Below are positions 13,416 through 16,273 of a DNA stretch of 16,273 bases, in pieces. Made by a program: the position numbers and the translations under genes. The stretch is from an uncultured Oscillospiraceae bacterium (GTDB lineage Bacteria > Bacillota > Clostridia > Oscillospirales > Oscillospiraceae). Positions within the stretch are counted from its first letter, which is position 1; each line of letters starts with the position of its first letter. The notes below the pieces were generated by a model. The model saw only the letters and a program-made list of their open reading frames with translations. It did not search any database and was not told the DNA's origin. The stretch lies in assembly GCA_934593275.1 (NCBI GenBank), contig CAKTQE010000055.1, positions 1 to 16,273 on the forward strand, written 5' to 3'.

Positions 13416-14183
13416 TTATTTTTCCCGGTCTGCCAGAATCAGCCTCTTTACTGCTTCAATGCCAACACGAATGGCCCCGGAGGTATCCTCAGTCATGGGC
13501 ATAAACATCCCGGCCTTTTCCCGCTCCTGGTTCCAGATCACGTGGAAGCAGCTGCCGCAGCGGACCCCTCTGGCGGCGGCCACTACAAACAGAGCCGCCG
13601 ACTCCATTTCACTGGCTTTGACACCGAGACGTTTCCAGCTTTCCCATTTTTGCAGCAACTCATAAGAAACAGGACTTTTTTCAGGACTGTGCTGGCCGTA
13701 GAAGGCATCCTTGCACTGAACGACGCCCACGTGGTTGCCATAGCCCAAAGCGAGGCTGGCCTCCCGTAGTGCCAAAGTCACATCAAAATCCGGCACACTG
13801 GGATACTCAATGGGTGCATATTCCAAGGAGGTATGCTCATAGCGAATGGCACCGCTGGCAATGACCACATCGCCGGGACAAACGTCCATGGCGATCCCGC
13901 CACAGGTGCCTACACGGATAAAGGTATCCGCGCCAATGTTTGCCAGCTCCTCCATAGCGATGGCAGCAGAGGGCCCACCGATACCGGTAGAACAAACAGA
14001 GACCTTCTCTCCCAGGAGCGTGCCGGTATAGATATTATATTCCCGATTCATGCCGATATGGACCGGATCATCAAAATGGGCAGCAATAGCCTGGCAACGC
14101 CCCGGATCACCGGGCAGGAACACGTAGCGGCCCACGTCACCTTCTTCACAATGAATGTGAAACTGCTTTTCTGTTTTCTGCAT
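13416..14183 (-). CDS. udp: Uridine phosphorylase
   Basis: A 255-residue nucleoside phosphorylase of the NP-I family, most like uridine phosphorylase, which splits uridine with phosphate into uracil and ribose-1-phosphate for pyrimidine salvage. GDPGR (25-29) and [10 protein letters not shown] (88-97, R90) bind phosphate; [12 protein letters not shown] (189-200) is the family signature, with the Met and Glu residues that hold the ribose; KDAFYGQ (158-164) matches the uridine phosphorylase insert. AAAGGAG (minus strand, 14191-14197) is 7 bases before the ATG, with an extended -10 promoter just upstream. A related purine specificity cannot be fully excluded from sequence reading, but the FYGQ region favours uridine. 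Confidence 0.92.
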   Translation of the reverse strand: MQKTEKQFHIHCEEGDVGRYVFLPGDPGRCQAIAAHFDDPVHIGMNREYNIYTGTLLGEKVSVCSTGIGGPSAAIAMEELANIGADTFIRVGTCGGIAMDVCPGDVVIASGAIRYEHTSLEYAPIEYPSVPDFDVTLALREASLALGYGNHVGVVQCKDAFYGQHSPEKSPVSYELLQKWESWKRLGVKASEMESAALFVVAAARGVRCGSCFHVIWNQEREKAGMFMPMTEDTSGAIRVGIEAVKRLILADREK

Positions 14184-14214
14184 GATGCTTCTCCTTTACA
14201 AAAATAGTTCAAAA

Positions 14215-14243
14215 ATTATAGCATATTTTTGTGAAAAATGCAA
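14215..14243 (-). promoter_or_regulatory. Promoter of udp
   Basis: On the minus strand, TGCTATAAT (14215-14223, an extended -10) lies 17 bases after a poor TTGCAT at 14238-14243. The repeat element begins only 18 bases further upstream, so its insertion would replace whatever regulatory DNA used to lie there. Confidence 0.6.
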
Positions 14244-14261
14244 GAAGTTTTGCGTTTTCGT

Positions 14262-14662
14262 CACGACGATTGCACGAGCTACAATTCTATGAACAAGCCT
14301 ATAAATCGCGTAGGGGACGATGCCCACAAAAGTCCCGTAAGATTCAGAAATAGAGCCTGTAGACGTGTGTATAAGCCGACGGGATTCCCAAAAGCTTCCC
14401 CTTCGGGGAAGCTGGCAGGGCGCAGCCCTGACTGATGAGACGGCGGTAGGGGCTGGCGGGACCGAAAAGCTTGGGCGAATACGTATAACCTGAAAATCAA
14501 AGCCCCAAGCCTTCTCCTGCTGGAGAAGGCTTTTTTGGCTTCCGTCCGGGGGTATAAGTTCGACCAGCTCCTCAGTTTCGCTACGTTTCGGGCGGCTAAT
14601 AGCCGCCCTTCGGTGTTTTTTCGGAATTTGTTCAAAGGATTTTAACTCATGCAATCGTCGTG
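14262..14662. mobile_element. MITE-like element with terminal inverted repeats, non-coding
   Basis: This fills most of the 506-base gap between udp and the lipoprotein gene. The ends are inverted repeats: 14262-14274 and 14650-14662 are perfect 13-base complements (CACGACGATTGCA), and the next 20 bases inward match at 15 of 20, giving 28 of 33 overall. Inside are four hairpins: 14393-14413 (AGCTTCCCC arms), 14416-14430 (CAGGGC arms), 14507-14536 (AAGCCTTCTCC arms and a T run) and 14590-14621 (GGGCGGCT arms and a T run). The two with T runs look like plus-strand terminators, yet no plus-strand gene needs one. No transposase or convincing reading frame is present. I see no clear target-site duplication. 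Small non-autonomous element, structured RNA gene or decayed insertion are the options; MITE-like fits best. Confidence 0.65.
14571..14597. repeat. Direct repeat copy A flanking the lipoprotein gene
   Basis: CTCAGTTTCG, then TACGTTTCGGGCGGCT after one base, recurs at 16179-16205 with 25 of 27 bases identical and in the same orientation. This copy lies inside the MITE-like element. Confidence 0.85.
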
Positions 14663-14689
14663 CATGGCATACCAGGCCGAAAGTTTGTG

Positions 14690-16102
14690 TTATTTGCTCA
14701 CCTTTTTGCCGTCTTTCCACTCCTCAGAGTAGTTTTCCATGGCACCGTTTGCGTTCGTTGTAAAGCCAGCCTTGGAATAGCGTCCGTCGGGGTACCAGTA
14801 TTCGCCATGTAATTCATAGGTTGTTCCGTCGGCTCTGTCTTTCTTTATTTGTTTCATCTTATAGCCTTTTAAACAATCTTCATAGTCTTGGAAATACTCC
14901 GCGGATTCGGTCGATGTTGTGCCGCCGTCAGTGTTTTGAACGTGATTCAGCTCGATTATTCGGATAAGAGATCCGTCTTTCCGTGTCTCAATGTGGATAT
15001 CCTCAGTGCCGTCTTCATTTCGAATATAGTGTTCCTTAGTGTTGATTCCGTCGGGCTCTGTGAAATCGCCAATGGATTCGGAGGTTGTCCCGTCAGCCCT
15101 GGTTTTCGTTATTTGATTCATCTTATAGCCCTTTAAGTAGTCTTCGTAGTCTTGGAAATACTCCGCGGATTCGGTCGATGTTGTGCCGCCGTCAGCGTTT
15201 TGAACGTGACTTTGCTCGATAATTCGAATAAGTGCACCGTTTTCATCACAGTCATGCACGACTTCCTGCAATTCGGAGGTTGTCCCATCAGCCCAATCTT
15301 TCGAGGTGATTCTCACCTTGTAACCCTTTGAACAGCCATCGTAGGCTTGGAAATACTCCGCGGAATTAGTAGATGTGATGCTTCCGTCATCGTTCCAAAT
15401 GAAAGAATCATCGAAAACTCGGATAAGCTCTCCGTTTCCGTCATGCAGATTCATGAGACCACGAAAGGAAATCATGTTTACATTCCGGTCCTCAACCTGG
15501 TGCGTATTGTACGGTTTGCGGTTGTCCTTCCAATTTTCGGTGAAATACTCCGGGTTGATATCTTCGTTCTGGGTCTCGTTGCTTCCGCAGACGCTGACGA
15601 TGTTTCCGTATGCATCCTGTTGTATAATCATATCTGCGTTCCGCGGTGCGTTTGACGCATTCTCATCGGCATAGACCAGCTCCCAGCTGGATTCGAGATG
15701 GCCGTCTTCGTCGCGGATGGTACCCGTCTGTGTGAAGGTTCCATCGACATTGGCAACGCGGGTGCCTTTGACGGTATAGCGTTCGCTGTAGTGCCGCTCA
15801 TAGGTTCCTTTGACGAAGCTGTCGTCGTCGCTCCGGAAGACATTGTCAACGATTTCCTCTATATTGTCGTGTGTACTTGTTTCTTTGAAATGATAGGTTT
15901 CATCCTTCCGGTAGGTTGTCTCTTCCTCACTTAAGGGTTGCCCCTGACCTTTTTCACCTTCCGTCTCTGCGATGGTTTCCGTCTGCTGGGTTTCTACCGG
16001 CGGCTCGGAAGAAGCGGAGTCTTGCTTTGCACAGGCCGAAATGTCCAGAAGCAGCACACAGCAAAGCAGGGCGCACAGTGCCCGACAAAAAGAACGTTTC
16101 AT
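14690..16102 (-). CDS. Repeat-containing lipoprotein of unknown function
   Basis: A 470-residue secreted lipoprotein. The N terminus has a basic start (MKRSFCR), a hydrophobic core and the lipobox ISAC, making C24 the lipidated residue. A low-complexity acidic linker (about 27-65) follows. The rest is strand-and-turn sequence rich in DG, ADGTT and YxxG patterns, loosely like YD or MORN-type repeats. Three copies of a unit of about 54 residues stand out: 224-278, 289-342 and 377-430, each running from G-x-LIR through TSTxSAEYFQxY to ADGTT. The last two are nearly identical (HVQNxDGGTTSTESAEYFQDYED), and their DNA is also nearly identical, so the duplication is recent. AGAGGAAA precedes the ATG, with an extended -10 further upstream. 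It is probably exposed on the outer face of the membrane. Flanking repeats suggest a variable, accessory locus. Function unknown. Confidence 0.85.
   Translation of the reverse strand: MKRSFCRALCALLCCVLLLDISACAKQDSASSEPPVETQQTETIAETEGEKGQGQPLSEEETTYRKDETYHFKETSTHDNIEEIVDNVFRSDDDSFVKGTYERHYSERYTVKGTRVANVDGTFTQTGTIRDEDGHLESSWELVYADENASNAPRNADMIIQQDAYGNIVSVCGSNETQNEDINPEYFTENWKDNRKPYNTHQVEDRNVNMISFRGLMNLHDGNGELIRVFDDSFIWNDDGSITSTNSAEYFQAYDGCSKGYKVRITSKDWADGTTSELQEVVHDCDENGALIRIIEQSHVQNADGGTTSTESAEYFQDYEDYLKGYKMNQITKTRADGTTSESIGDFTEPDGINTKEHYIRNEDGTEDIHIETRKDGSLIRIIELNHVQNTDGGTTSTESAEYFQDYEDCLKGYKMKQIKKDRADGTTYELHGEYWYPDGRYSKAGFTTNANGAMENYSEEWKDGKKVSK
14813..14974 (-). repeat. Internal repeat unit 3 of the lipoprotein gene
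   Basis: Encodes residues 377-430. Nearly identical in DNA to unit 2 (15077-15238), including the TTGGAAATACTCCGCGG stretch seen on the plus strand near 14889 and 15153. Confidence 0.85.
15077..15238 (-). repeat. Internal repeat unit 2 of the lipoprotein gene
   Basis: Encodes residues 289-342; the closest partner is unit 3. Units 2 and 3 start 264 bases apart, with a different spacer sequence between them. Confidence 0.85.
15269..15433 (-). repeat. Internal repeat unit 1 of the lipoprotein gene (diverged)
   Basis: Encodes residues 224-278. It shares the frame G-x-LIR, TSTNSAEYFQAY and ADGTTSEL with units 2 and 3 but differs at many positions, so it is the older copy. Confidence 0.75.
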
Positions 16103-16158
16103 ACGCGTTTCCTCTTTTCTTTCTGAATCTGGTGGAACGTTTCCATGGACATGAAAAC

Positions 16159-16167
16159 ATTATAACA
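16159..16167 (-). promoter_or_regulatory. Extended -10 promoter of the lipoprotein gene
   Basis: On the minus strand this reads TGTTATAAT, a full TATAAT with TGn extension, and no convincing -35. The predicted start near 16152 gives a leader of about 50 bases before the ATG at 16102. Confidence 0.6.
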
Positions 16168-16178
16168 GAAACCATCCA

Positions 16179-16205
16179 CTCACTTTCGATACGTTTCGGG
16201 CGGCT
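16179..16205. repeat. Direct repeat copy B flanking the lipoprotein gene
   Basis: Matches 14571-14597 at 25 of 27 positions, same orientation. It lies just upstream of the lipoprotein promoter, so the gene is bracketed by the two copies. It may be a fragment of a second MITE-like element. Confidence 0.8.
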
Positions 16206-16223
16206 GGTATGTATAGAGTAGTA

Positions 16224-16260
16224 ACATAGGTAACAGGTAGAGAAGAGACATAGGTAACAG
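16224..16260. repeat. Pair of 13-base direct repeats at the window edge
   Basis: ACATAGGTAACAG occurs at 16224-16236 and again at 16248-16260, 24 bases apart, with a T run after the second copy. Short repeated motifs of this kind are found at the ends of some insertion sequences, for example of the IS21 type. No transposase is in the window to confirm it. Confidence 0.6.
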
Positions 16261-16273
16261 TTTTTGCTAGAAT

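Noticed and set aside
14540..14600. tRNA-like segment (GCTGGTCGAACT on one strand)
   Set aside because: No cloverleaf, no proper T-loop and no acceptor stem could be drawn around it.
14196..14720. A 174-codon open frame on the minus strand across the repeat element
   Set aside because: It runs through several hairpins and both inverted ends, overlaps the end of the lipoprotein gene, and its translation looks like random basic/serine-rich sequence with no ribosome-binding site.
16224..16260. CRISPR-like repeats
   Set aside because: There are only two copies of 13 bases with an 11-base gap; far too short and few for an array.

Overview
The window suggests an endospore-forming anaerobic Firmicute of the class Clostridia. 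An Oscillospirales-like relative is my inference, from spore genes combined with the style of intergenic repeats. Evidence for sporulation is a CotJC-type spore-coat manganese catalase at the left edge and a SpoIID-like protein with peptidoglycan-binding domains. NiaR and a type III pantothenate kinase homologue fit a Clostridia background. Genes are compact, start after strong AGGAGG-like ribosome-binding sites, and are often joined by 4-base ATGA overlaps. I see no rRNA, tRNA, CRISPR array or prophage.

Layout, left to right. (1) The 3' part of cotJC (+), with a doubtful 5' end. (2) A PfoR-like PTS EIIC membrane protein (-) divergent from niaR (+). They share a short intergenic region with a near-consensus promoter and an imperfect palindrome that would place the EIIC gene under NiaR control. 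(3) asnB asparagine synthetase (-), divergent from a small helical-bundle protein (+). (4) A three-gene (+) operon: a beta-rich protein with a TTG start, a SpoIID-like protein with two PG-binding domains, and a second protein of two PG-binding domains; the likely theme is spore peptidoglycan. (5) A (-) operon: metallophosphoesterase, coaX and a small membrane protein. CoaX has lost two conserved aspartates. (6) A (+) operon of three small unrecognised proteins. (7) A (-) pair: a membrane protein that probably starts at ATT, and a GIY-YIG protein. (8) A (+) pair: an FlK-like thioesterase and an unknown partner. (9) A large GT-C-like membrane protein (-) and udp (-). (10) An accessory right end: a 401-bp element with terminal inverted repeats and several hairpins, a repeat-bearing lipoprotein gene (-), and short direct repeats that may mark an insertion-sequence end just outside the window.

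Most of the window is ordinary core gene content. The parts most worth a second look are the NiaR-EIIC pair, the aspartate-less CoaX, the ATT start, the small-protein operon, and the MITE-like element beside the repeat-built lipoprotein.
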